The notes under the pieces were generated by a model. The model saw only the letters and a list, made by a program, of their open reading frames with translations. It did not search any database and had not been told where the DNA came from. This document shows, one piece after another, positions 1 to 6,330 of a stretch of DNA of 6,990 nt. Both the position numbers and the translations under genes were made by a program. This DNA is from Halieaceae bacterium (lineage in GTDB: Bacteria > Pseudomonadota > Gammaproteobacteria > Pseudomonadales > Halieaceae). The stretch spans positions 1 through 6,990 of the forward strand of contig QXYP01000182.1 of NCBI GenBank assembly GCA_009886815.1, written 5' to 3'. Each line of letters begins with the position of its first letter. Position 1 is the first letter of the stretch.

Positions 1-271
1 CTGTGAGATTCAAGTCTCCTATGCGATTGGCGTGGCTGAGCCCACATCGATATCAGTTAACACCTTCGGCACCAGCACAATTGGTGATGCCGAAATAGCC
101 CGTTTGGTGCGGGAACACTTCGATTTACGTCCTAAGGGAATTATCGAAATGCTTGACCTGAAGCGGCCCATCTATCGTATGACCGCAAGCTATGGCCATT
201 TTGGCCGAAACGACGTCGACTTCCCTTGGGAGCGTACCGATAAAGCCGACGCGCTGCGCGCCTCAGCCTGA
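1..271 (+). CDS. metK: S-adenosylmethionine synthase (methionine adenosyltransferase), C-terminal 89 residues
   Basis: This is the 3' end of metK; the start lies before the window, and the reading frame opens at base 2 and stops at TGA 269-271. MetK is a cytosolic enzyme that joins methionine to ATP to make SAM, the main methyl donor. The visible part is the C-terminal domain: a segment reading [12 protein letters not shown], then TFGT, FDLRP and YGHFGR, all in the order and spacing of E. coli MetK, ending in a short tail after a PWERTDKA segment like the E. coli PWEKTDKA. A GTG at 32 is an internal valine, not a start. Only 21 bp separate it from ahcY, so the two are very probably co-transcribed. 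Identity is secure; nothing can be said about its promoter or leader from this window. Confidence 0.97.
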   Translation, partial: CEIQVSYAIGVAEPTSISVNTFGTSTIGDAEIARLVREHFDLRPKGIIEMLDLKRPIYRMTASYGHFGRNDVDFPWERTDKADALRASA

Positions 272-280
272 ACTTACTGA

Positions 281-285
281 AAGGA
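281..285 (+). promoter_or_regulatory. Ribosome binding site of ahcY
   Basis: AAGGA, seven bases before the ATG at 293. It fills much of the 21 bp between metK and ahcY and fixes the ahcY start. There is no space here for a promoter plus leader or for a riboswitch. Confidence 0.8.
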
Positions 286-292
286 AAAACTC

Positions 293-1684
293 ATGAACAC
301 AGCTGTAGAACTTAGCAATTTTACCGACTACAAGGTCGCCGATATCAATCTGGCCGGCTGGGGTCGACGGGAACTCGATATTGCAGAAAGTGAAATGCCC
401 GCATTAATCGCCTTACGTGACCAGTATCGCGAGGAGCAACCCCTCGCCGGTGCAAAAATCTTGGGCTGCATCCATATGACCATCCAAACTGGCGTACTCA
501 TCGATACACTGGTCGCATTGGGTGCCGAAGTTCGCTGGTCATCGTGCAACATCTTTTCTACCCAAGACCACGCTGCTGCCGCTGTTGCCGCATCTGGGGT
601 ACCTGTCTTCGCTTGGAAAGGCGAAACCGAAGAAGAGTACGAGTGGTGTATTGAGCAAACCATCTTAAAAGACGGTAAGCCTTGGGAAGCCAACATGATC
701 CTTGATGACGGTGGCGACCTCACCGGCATGCTGCATGAAAAGTATCCAGAGATGCTGGAGCGTATTCACGGTATCACCGAAGAAACGACGACAGGTGTGC
801 ATCGCCTTTACGAAATGATTGCCAACGGTGAGCTGAAAGTGCCCGCCATTAATGTCAACGACTCAGTAACCAAGTCAAAAAATGACAACAAGTACGGCTG
901 TCGCCATAGCCTAAACGACGCCATTAAGCGCGGCCTGGATCACTTGCTTGCAGGCAAACGTGCGCTGGTCATTGGCTACGGTGATGTGGGCAAAGGATCA
1001 GCCCTGTCTCTGCGCCAAGAAGGCATGATTGTGCGTATTACAGAGGTAGACCCGATCTGCGCAATGCAGGCCTGTATGGACGGGTTTGAAGTCGTGTCCA
1101 CGTTCAAAGATGGCATCAACGATGGCACACCGGAATGCATCAACACCGATTTGCTGAGCACAACCGACCTGCTGGTGACCTCAACAGGCAACTTCAACGT
1201 GTGCAACGCAGCCATGCTCAAGGCACTAAAGTGCAGTGCCGTCGTTTGCAATATCGGCCACTTCGATAACGAAATTGATACTGCCTACATGAGAGAGAAC
1301 TGGGAGTGGGAAGAAATTAAGCCTCAAGTCCACAAAATCTATCGTGATCGTGCCAGCAATGACCACCTGCTGCTGCTCTCTGAGGGCCGCTTGGTCAACC
1401 TTGGCAATGCCACAGGCCACCCTTCACGCATTATGGACGGATCTTTTGCCAATCAGGTACTGGCGCAGATTCACCTCTACGCAAAGCGCTTTGCCGATTT
1501 GCCCGCAGACGAGAAAGCAACCAACATCACCGTAGAAGTACTGCCCAAGCATCTCGATGAGCAAGTGGCAACACTGATGGTCAAAGGCTTCGATGGCGTT
1601 ATCACTCGCCTGACCGAAGAGCAGGCCAGCTACATTGGCGTCACCGTCGATGGTCCTTTTAAAACCGACAGCTACAAGTACTAG
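293..1684 (+). CDS. ahcY: S-adenosyl-L-homocysteine hydrolase (adenosylhomocysteinase), NAD-dependent
   Basis: It hydrolyses SAH, the inhibitory by-product of methylation, to adenosine and homocysteine in the cytosol, using tightly bound NAD. The 463-residue protein has full family length for the bacterial type, which carries an insertion (here about residues 110-135) absent from the shorter animal enzyme. Visible landmarks are the substrate-site His in CIHMTIQT (H61), D139 in DDGGDLT, E164 in EETTTGV, K194 and D198 in the [11 protein letters not shown] stretch, the NAD-binding GYGDVGKG loop (228-235), CNIGHFD (H323) and NATGHPSR (H376). The C-terminal tail ends KTDSYKY; the usual Lys and Tyr (K457, Y461) that reach into the neighbouring subunit's NAD site are kept, while other tail positions differ from the common KPDHYRY. 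The ATG at 293 follows an AAGGA site seven bases upstream. It sits between metK and metF in the methyl-cycle operon. Confidence 0.98.
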   Translation: MNTAVELSNFTDYKVADINLAGWGRRELDIAESEMPALIALRDQYREEQPLAGAKILGCIHMTIQTGVLIDTLVALGAEVRWSSCNIFSTQDHAAAAVAASGVPVFAWKGETEEEYEWCIEQTILKDGKPWEANMILDDGGDLTGMLHEKYPEMLERIHGITEETTTGVHRLYEMIANGELKVPAINVNDSVTKSKNDNKYGCRHSLNDAIKRGLDHLLAGKRALVIGYGDVGKGSALSLRQEGMIVRITEVDPICAMQACMDGFEVVSTFKDGINDGTPECINTDLLSTTDLLVTSTGNFNVCNAAMLKALKCSAVVCNIGHFDNEIDTAYMRENWEWEEIKPQVHKIYRDRASNDHLLLLSEGRLVNLGNATGHPSRIMDGSFANQVLAQIHLYAKRFADLPADEKATNITVEVLPKHLDEQVATLMVKGFDGVITRLTEEQASYIGVTVDGPFKTDSYKY

Positions 1685-1686
1685 GA
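1682..1686 (+). promoter_or_regulatory. Ribosome binding site of metF, overlapping the ahcY stop codon
   Basis: TAGGA spans the TAG stop of ahcY and lies eight bases before the ATG at 1695. It decides the metF start in favour of 1695 over the GTG immediately before it (1692) or upstream TTG codons in the same frame inside ahcY. Ribosomes ending ahcY would sit on this site, which suggests translational coupling. Confidence 0.7.
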
Positions 1687-1694
1687 AATCAGTG

Positions 1695-2588
1695 ATGGCC
1701 AAGGACGGCAACTGCAGTCTGGAGTTTTTCCCACCCAAGACCTCTGCGGGTCGGGAAAAACTTTTAAACGACACCCTACCGGCACTGGCAAGCCTCAATC
1801 CTGAGTACTGCTCGGTCACTTACGGCGCCGGTGGGTCCACTCGCGACACCACCGTGGCCGCTGTTGAAGCAATTACAGCGGCAGGACAAGATGTGGCGCC
1901 CCATTTGAGCTTCGGCTCAGATAACCGGGAAACACTGCAGGGTCTGTTAGAGAACTATCGACAGTTGGGGGTACGGCGCTTGGTTGCCCTCCGAGGCGAC
2001 GCCTCTGTAAATGATGAGACCGGAGACGAGCGCTGCATCTACGCCAACGAGCTCGTATCATTTATCAGAGAAACTACGGGTGATCACTTTGACATTAAGG
2101 TCGCTGCTTACCCCGAGATCCACCCCGAGGCCGTCAGCTACAGTCGCGATATTGACTTCCTCATGGCAAAATTAGACGCCGGCGCCAACGCTGCCGTCAC
2201 CCAATATTTTTTCAACGTTGAATCCTATTTCTATTTTATGGATCGCTGCGCAGCAGCAGGCATTACTCAACCGATTCACCCGGGCGTTATGCCGATAACT
2301 AACTTTACCAATCTCATGCGCTTTTCTGCGGCCTGTGGGGCAGAGATACCCCGGTGGATTCGCCTGCGCATGGAAGATTTTGCTGAAGACTCTGAAAGCG
2401 CTTATCAGTTTGGCATTGAGGTCATTTCACAGCTTTGTGCAACGCTGATTGACAGCGGCGCACCCCCCATTCATTTTTATACTATGAATCAGGCTGAACC
2501 CGTCTGTACCATTGCTCAAAACATTGGTTTGTTAAAGGGTGGCAACAACGATGCGGGAGATCAGGCTCTACAGCGATCAGTCGCTTGA
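1695..2588 (+). CDS. metF: 5,10-methylenetetrahydrofolate reductase [NAD(P)H], FAD-dependent
   Basis: It reduces 5,10-methylene-THF to 5-methyl-THF, the methyl donor for homocysteine remethylation to methionine. From the ATG at 1695 the protein is 297 residues, close to the 296 of E. coli MetF; the frame is open further upstream, but that part lies inside ahcY. Landmarks of the FAD-binding TIM barrel are SLEFFPPKT with the proton-donor Glu (E10), VTYGAGGSTRDTT (41-53), VALRGD (D102, matching the flavin-contacting Asp), AAYPEIHPEA (137-146), VTQYFF with Q170, HPGVMPI (195-201) and HFYTMNQAE (260-268). The last motif is LNR in E. coli and MNQ here (264-266), a substitution I believe also occurs in Pseudomonas-type MetF. 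The N-terminus is shorter before the EFFPP motif than in E. coli. It follows ahcY by 10 bp and overlaps rsmE by 38 bp. Confidence 0.97.
   Translation: MAKDGNCSLEFFPPKTSAGREKLLNDTLPALASLNPEYCSVTYGAGGSTRDTTVAAVEAITAAGQDVAPHLSFGSDNRETLQGLLENYRQLGVRRLVALRGDASVNDETGDERCIYANELVSFIRETTGDHFDIKVAAYPEIHPEAVSYSRDIDFLMAKLDAGANAAVTQYFFNVESYFYFMDRCAAAGITQPIHPGVMPITNFTNLMRFSAACGAEIPRWIRLRMEDFAEDSESAYQFGIEVISQLCATLIDSGAPPIHFYTMNQAEPVCTIAQNIGLLKGGNNDAGDQALQRSVA
2534..2542 (+). promoter_or_regulatory. Probable ribosome binding site of rsmE inside metF
   Basis: The run AAAGGGTGG sits within the last codons of metF, with its second GG eight bases before ATG 2551. It supports that ATG over the in-frame GTG at 2539, which would be part of the site itself. 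Confidence 0.55.
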
Positions 2589-3282
2589 AGAAGGTGGCAG
2601 TGTTCAGCTTGACGCGGGAGCAGCCCACCACTTAGTTAAAGTATTGCGTGCCCAAGTGGGGGATACCATTACCCTGTTTAATGGTACAGGCCTCGATTGG
2701 CAGTGCTCGATCAGCGCGCTGGAAAAACGTGCGGTAACGGTATCGGTAGGAAACGCTTCAAACCCCAACACAGAATCGCCGCTGGCGACCCAATTGGGTT
2801 TATGCCTCAGCAAAGGGGACCGGTTCGACTGGGCAATCCAGAAGGCTACCGAAGCTGGCGTAACAAATATCACGCCCTTATATAGCGATCGCGTCGACAT
2901 AAAACTTCCCGCCGACCGAATTCCGAAACGTATGGCCCATTGGCAGCAAATTGTTTGCAGTGCCTGTGAGCAATGTGGAAGAGCCACTGTCCCTACAATC
3001 TTCCATCCCACACCTCTGTCAGACTGGGTCCGGGAACAGAGCACTGACATTAAGCTATTTTTGCACCACCGCGAAACGAGAACACTGCCCGAAACTCGGC
3101 CCAGCTCAATCGCGTTGCTAGTAGGCCCAGAGGGTGGGCTTTCCGACATTGACCGAGGTCATGCCAATGACGCTGGCTTCATCGGCGTCAAGCTGGGCCC
3201 TAGGGTCTTGCGCACAGAGACGGCGCCCGTAGTGGCTCTGGCAATACTGGGCGCACGTTGGGGCGATATGGGTCAGTCTTGA
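2551..3282 (+). CDS. rsmE: 16S rRNA (uracil-1498-N3)-methyltransferase
   Basis: RsmE uses SAM to methylate N3 of U1498 in helix 44 of 16S rRNA, at the decoding region of the assembled 30S subunit. The product is 243 residues, the same length as E. coli RsmE. An N-terminal PUA-like RNA-binding barrel (about 1-70, with HHLVKVLR near 26-33) precedes the SPOUT methyltransferase domain: SKGDRFDWAIQKATEAGV (87-104), ACEQCGR (138-144), LVGPEGGLS (190-198) and the SAM-binding trefoil-knot segment LGPRVLRTETAPV (215-227). I chose ATG 2551 because MREIRLY matches the usual MRxxRxY opening; a GTG at 2539 in the same frame falls within the likely Shine-Dalgarno stretch. The first 38 bp lie inside metF, implying coupled translation. 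The 3' end overlaps the opposing hydrolase gene by 10 bp. Confidence 0.96.
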   Translation: MREIRLYSDQSLEEGGSVQLDAGAAHHLVKVLRAQVGDTITLFNGTGLDWQCSISALEKRAVTVSVGNASNPNTESPLATQLGLCLSKGDRFDWAIQKATEAGVTNITPLYSDRVDIKLPADRIPKRMAHWQQIVCSACEQCGRATVPTIFHPTPLSDWVREQSTDIKLFLHHRETRTLPETRPSSIALLVGPEGGLSDIDRGHANDAGFIGVKLGPRVLRTETAPVVALAILGARWGDMGQS

Positions 3283-4523
3283 AGACGTCGGGCACTCCAA
3301 TCGGCATAGGCCCATTCCAACCACCATGCCGCCGCATTTAGATAGTGCGAAGTCCGGGGCGAATGAACCGTTTCAAACGCGTGCTGGGCACCCTGGAGTT
3401 CGGCGTACACCAAAGAGGTTGAACTCACTGCCGATAGCTCGGCCACAAAGCGTCGCGCTTCCTCTACCCAAACCAATGTGTCGTGACTGCCGTGGATGAG
3501 AAATAGGGGCGGCACCTCACCGTCAACCCAGCAAACCGGCGAGGCTCGATCAAAAGCCTCTGGATCGTCCTCAGGGGTGCTTTTCATCACCTTCTTCATA
3601 ATGTAGTCGTCAATTCGGGTGCCTTGGCGAATGCCCACGCGATTGCAAAAGTCATAGACGCCGTACAGCGGCATCGCAGCTTGCACTCGAGTATCGGAAG
3701 TCTCAAAGCCCGGCTGCCAGGGTGCGTAGTTGCCCGACATGGCCGTCAAGGCTGTTAAATGTCCACCGGCAGACCCTCCCGTTACCGTAATAAAGTCAGG
3801 ATTGCCTCCCCACTCATGAATATTCTGACGCACCCATGCGATCGCTTTCTTCACATCGATTATGTGTTCGGGAAACGTGGCCCGAGGTGACAGTCGGTAA
3901 TTAATGGCCACAACGACCCAACCCAAAGATGCCATATGGTGCATCAGAGGCAGTGCCTGCTCTTCTTTTTTGCCGACCAGCCACGCACCACCGTGAATTT
4001 GCAGCAACACGGGTCGATCAGAGCCTGGCCGGATAGGCGTAAAAACATCCAATAAGTTGCGCTTGCCTGCCTCACCGTAGGCAATGTTTCTCTCTCTCTT
4101 TACACCATGGCGTGCAAATCTAAGGGGATGTAACCAGTCTTTCGCCGATATCTGATGACTGAGACGACGACGTCTTTCGTGAGGAATGATTTCCTCAAAG
4201 TTTGGGGGAAGCCCAATCTGTAAAGCACGCTCTAGCTGACCGCCTGTTTCAAAATGCCGCTTCAACAAAATCAGCGTGCCCACGCAAGAAAGCATCAACA
4301 CACACAAAGCGTAGCGCACGAAGGGGTCACCGGGATCAAAAAAAGTAACGCCAACGGCCAACATCAATAAGTGCAGGATAAGGCCCCAAACGGCTAACTC
4401 GTTTGTTGCCGTAGATACCAAAAACCAAAGCGGCACCCACCAGCCCAAAGCTCGACCGGGAATCAGCGCTGTCAGCGTCGCTATTCCCATCAACGAAATG
4501 AACACCAGATAAAACGTGGCCAT
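3273..4523 (-). CDS. Membrane-anchored alpha/beta hydrolase, hormone-sensitive-lipase-like esterase
   Basis: A 416-residue serine hydrolase; the reaction is probably ester hydrolysis, but the substrate is unknown. Residues 1-90 are hydrophobic and form three or four membrane helices (about 4-21, 27-60 as one or two, 69-88), followed by KRH and an RRRR cluster (117-120), which by the positive-inside rule places the enzyme domain in the cytoplasm. The catalytic domain (about 145-416) has the oxyanion-hole HGGAW (177-181), the nucleophile elbow GGSAGGH with S251, the acid D348 in HGSHDT, and H381 in QHAFE, so the triad looks intact. HGGAW plus the GxSAGG elbow is the signature of HSL-type and related carboxylesterases. 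The ATG at 4523 is preceded only by a weak GGA ten bases away. It is alone on its strand, facing rsmE tail to tail and gshB head to head. It could equally be annotated as a lipase or BD-FAE-type esterase. Confidence 0.88.
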   Translation of the reverse strand: MATFYLVFISLMGIATLTALIPGRALGWWVPLWFLVSTATNELAVWGLILHLLMLAVGVTFFDPGDPFVRYALCVLMLSCVGTLILLKRHFETGGQLERALQIGLPPNFEEIIPHERRRRLSHQISAKDWLHPLRFARHGVKRERNIAYGEAGKRNLLDVFTPIRPGSDRPVLLQIHGGAWLVGKKEEQALPLMHHMASLGWVVVAINYRLSPRATFPEHIIDVKKAIAWVRQNIHEWGGNPDFITVTGGSAGGHLTALTAMSGNYAPWQPGFETSDTRVQAAMPLYGVYDFCNRVGIRQGTRIDDYIMKKVMKSTPEDDPEAFDRASPVCWVDGEVPPLFLIHGSHDTLVWVEEARRFVAELSAVSSTSLVYAELQGAQHAFETVHSPRTSHYLNAAAWWLEWAYADWSARRLQD

Positions 4524-4565
4524 AGTTAGTTATTCCATTTTGGTTGCATGGCAAGGCGCCGAGCC

Positions 4566-4588
4566 GTAACGTAACGACACTTTGTTAC
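4566..4588. repeat. Short GTAAC direct and inverted repeat, possible operator
   Basis: GTAAC occurs twice in tandem (4566-4570 and 4571-4575), and its inverted copy GTTAC follows at 4584-4588 after an 8-base spacer. The arms are only five bases, so chance is a real explanation, but the position between two divergent genes and just upstream of the gshB ribosome site is where a regulator could bind. No known regulator motif is recognised. Confidence 0.25.
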
Positions 4589-4589
4589 C

Positions 4590-4593
4590 GAGG
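4590..4593 (+). promoter_or_regulatory. Ribosome binding site of gshB
   Basis: GAGG lies seven bases before ATG 4601. It picks that ATG over a TTG at 4544 in the same frame, which would add 19 residues that do not resemble GshB. Confidence 0.7.
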
Positions 4594-4600
4594 CCCTAAC

Positions 4601-5560
4601 ATGAGTCGCGATATCGGTGTGGTCATGGACCCCATCAGTGCCATTAATTACAAGAAGGATACCTCTCTCGCGCTGCTGTGGGCAGCCCGGGACCGCGGAT
4701 GGCGCCTATGGTACATGGAGCAAAATGACCTTTATCTAGATGGCGGTCAGGCCCGGGCTCGCATGCGCCCCCTTGAGGTGCGTGAAAATGCCAGTGACTT
4801 TTATACCCTTGGCGCTGTAGAAGATCGAGATCTCGCAGACCTCGACGCCATATTAATGCGCAAAGACCCGCCTTTCGATATGGAATTCGTTTACACCACC
4901 CATTTACTGGAAAACGCTGAGCGACGCGGCACCCTTATCGTCAATCGCTGCGCAAGCCTACGTGACTGCAATGAAAAGCTTTACGCAACAGAATTCCCGC
5001 AGTGTTGCCCAACACTCATTGTGAGCCGAGACCCCTTGCAGCTGCGCGCCTTTCACCAGCAGCATCGTGACGTGGTGTACAAGCCTCTCGATGGCATGGG
5101 TGGCAGTTCTATTTTTCGGGTCCGCGACGGCGACCCCAACCTCAGTGTCATCCTAGAAACCCTCACGCAAAACGGCCAGCAAACCATCATGGGACAGGTT
5201 TACCTTCCCGATATTAGCAATGGCGATAAACGAATTCTTATGGTCAATGGTGAACCTATACCCTATGCCCTCGCTAGAGTCCCTTTAGCAGGGGAGAGCC
5301 GGGGCAATTTAGCCGCGGGAGGTTCTGGGCGCGTTCAAGCGTTAACCGACCGTGATCGCTGGATTGCAGAACAAGTGGGACCCGACCTTCGTAAACGTGG
5401 CCTTTTATTCGTCGGTCTAGATGTCATTGGCGAACACCTGACAGAGATCAATGTCACCAGCCCAACCTGTTTACGGGAACTAGAAGCTGAGGCCTCTCCA
5501 GGGATCGCAGCAAAGCTCATGGACTGCATCGAATCTGAGTGCCTGCGCATTGGCCGCTGA
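4601..5560 (+). CDS. gshB: Glutathione synthetase (ATP-grasp)
   Basis: It catalyses the second step of glutathione synthesis, joining gamma-glutamylcysteine and glycine with ATP in the cytosol. From ATG 4601 the protein is 319 residues; E. coli GshB has 316. The opening IGVVMDPISAIN matches the E. coli VMDPIANIN start. The N-terminal substrate domain carries LMRKDPPFD (85-93) and SLRDCNEKL (119-127). The ATP-grasp part shows KPLDGMGGSSIFR (161-173, including the nucleotide-binding Lys and glycine loop), GDKRILMVNGEP (208-219), GESRGNLAAGG (231-241), VGLDVIG (271-277) and EINVTSPTC (282-290), whose Glu and Asn serve as Mg ligands in the family. All key motifs are present. An adjacent Cys pair (135-136) stands where E. 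coli has none; this is probably incidental. The 3' end overlaps the next gene by 11 bp, so gshB leads the gshB-tonB-yqgE-ruvX operon. Confidence 0.98.
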   Translation: MSRDIGVVMDPISAINYKKDTSLALLWAARDRGWRLWYMEQNDLYLDGGQARARMRPLEVRENASDFYTLGAVEDRDLADLDAILMRKDPPFDMEFVYTTHLLENAERRGTLIVNRCASLRDCNEKLYATEFPQCCPTLIVSRDPLQLRAFHQQHRDVVYKPLDGMGGSSIFRVRDGDPNLSVILETLTQNGQQTIMGQVYLPDISNGDKRILMVNGEPIPYALARVPLAGESRGNLAAGGSGRVQALTDRDRWIAEQVGPDLRKRGLLFVGLDVIGEHLTEINVTSPTCLRELEAEASPGIAAKLMDCIESECLRIGR

Positions 5561-6305
5561 TCGGCTGCTTTCGGCATCTGCACAGCTAAGTGAGCCCATT
5601 GCGCCAGCTTTGGTTGCCGCGTTAGCCATTCATGCTCTCGTTATTTTGGCAATTGGCTTCGGCGTGAGTTGGCCAGAAATAGAAAAACAAAGTATCGCCG
5701 TTACCGTGCTTTTAACCCCTTCCAATCAGGCACCGGTTGAAGCTCAACACGTTGCGGCTCAGGACCAACTGGGTTTCGCAGAAGAACCAGAGCCGGCAGC
5801 GGCTCAGTTCCAAATGCAAAAAACAATGACCATTTCAAGGGAGCTCGATGGCGCCGACGGCCATCTAGCCCCGGAAGAAGTTACCCCCGATGCCATTGAT
5901 CGCCAACTCAAAGACCTCAAGCAAGCACTGTCATCGATCGCTGATCAAAACGTGCAAACCAATACCCGAATTGGCTCTGTAGCAGCACGCCGATCCCTCG
6001 ATGCAGAGTACCTGTCGCGGTGGCGCGCCCGTGTAGAGCAAATCGGTAACGTACTGTACCGAGGTCGACCACTCAGCGCGAACGGCGATGTCCGCCTTAT
6101 GGTGACCGTTGCCGCTAACGGAAATCTTGAACGCATTCGAGTCCTTGAATCCAGTGGGGATTCCCGGCTAGACCGAGCGGCTCAAGATACCGTGGTTTTA
6201 GCCGCCCCCTTTCCCCCTTTTTCTGAAAGTTTGGCAGCAAGAACCCCTAGGTTAGATATCGTTCGGACTTGGCAATTCCGCTCCCAACCCGCAGAGAACC
6301 CGTAA
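5550..6305 (+). CDS. TonB-family energy transducer protein (TonB3-like)
   Basis: TonB proteins are anchored in the inner membrane, driven by ExbB/ExbD, and reach across the periplasm to outer-membrane partners. This 251-residue protein has a short cytoplasmic start, one membrane helix (about 18-41) with a His (H28), a polar periplasmic linker with a likely helical or coiled-coil stretch (about 113-135), and a C-terminal TonB domain (about 155-245): YLSRWRARVEQIGN, VRLMVTVAANGNLERIRV, ESSGDSRLDRAA, APFPPF and the end RTWQF. The typical SxxxH membrane motif reads AxxxH, and the linker has only a brief EEPEP instead of long proline repeats. No ATG precedes the membrane helix; TTG 5550 is the best start, within gshB and with only a weak GAG upstream, so coupled re-initiation is likely. 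Its position between gshB and yqgE matches tonB3 of P. aeruginosa, reported to affect twitching motility. No exbB/exbD is visible here. Confidence 0.85.
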   Translation: MAADRLLSASAQLSEPIAPALVAALAIHALVILAIGFGVSWPEIEKQSIAVTVLLTPSNQAPVEAQHVAAQDQLGFAEEPEPAAAQFQMQKTMTISRELDGADGHLAPEEVTPDAIDRQLKDLKQALSSIADQNVQTNTRIGSVAARRSLDAEYLSRWRARVEQIGNVLYRGRPLSANGDVRLMVTVAANGNLERIRVLESSGDSRLDRAAQDTVVLAAPFPPFSESLAARTPRLDIVRTWQFRSQPAENP

Positions 6306-6330
6306 CGCCAATGGACCTAAGAAACGCATT

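Larger units (their letters stand above)
4524..4600. promoter_or_regulatory. Divergent intergenic region, promoters of gshB and the hydrolase expected
   Basis: This 77 bp gap is the longest without a gene in the window and separates two genes reading away from each other, so both promoters should be here or just inside the genes. On the + strand a weak sigma-70-like pair can be drawn: TTGCAT (4544-4549), a 17-base spacer, then TAACGT (4567-4572). Each hexamer matches consensus at only three of six positions, so this is a guess. I see no convincing promoter for the - strand gene. Confidence 0.35.

Noticed and set aside
328..729. 133-codon open frame on the - strand within ahcY
   Set aside because: It lies wholly inside a well-supported gene, its translation is rich in Ser and Arg with no recognisable domain, and it reads as an antisense shadow.
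1635..1694. Upstream extension of metF to a TTG at 1635
   Set aside because: These 20 codons lie in ahcY in another frame, do not resemble any MetF N-terminus, and the ATG at 1695 has a better placed ribosome site.
1424..1819. 131-codon - strand frame across the ahcY/metF junction
   Set aside because: It covers coding sequence of two certain genes in antisense, with no ribosome site or family resemblance seen.
3124..3145. Hairpin GCCC...GGGC followed by TTT as a terminator of rsmE
   Set aside because: The stem is only four base pairs, the T-run is three bases, and it lies inside the rsmE coding region at the conserved GPEGG motif.
2604..3149. 181-codon - strand frame inside rsmE
   Set aside because: Long for a shadow, but the translation has no recognisable motif, while the + strand frame matches RsmE along its whole length.
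4089..4098. Five-unit TC dinucleotide repeat inside the hydrolase gene as a phase-variation tract
   Set aside because: Five units are too few to suggest slippage, and the run encodes an ordinary KRER segment.
6311..6330. ATG at 6311 as the yqgE start
   Set aside because: It is out of frame with yqgE; the frame of the YqgE motifs starts at 6331 or 6340.
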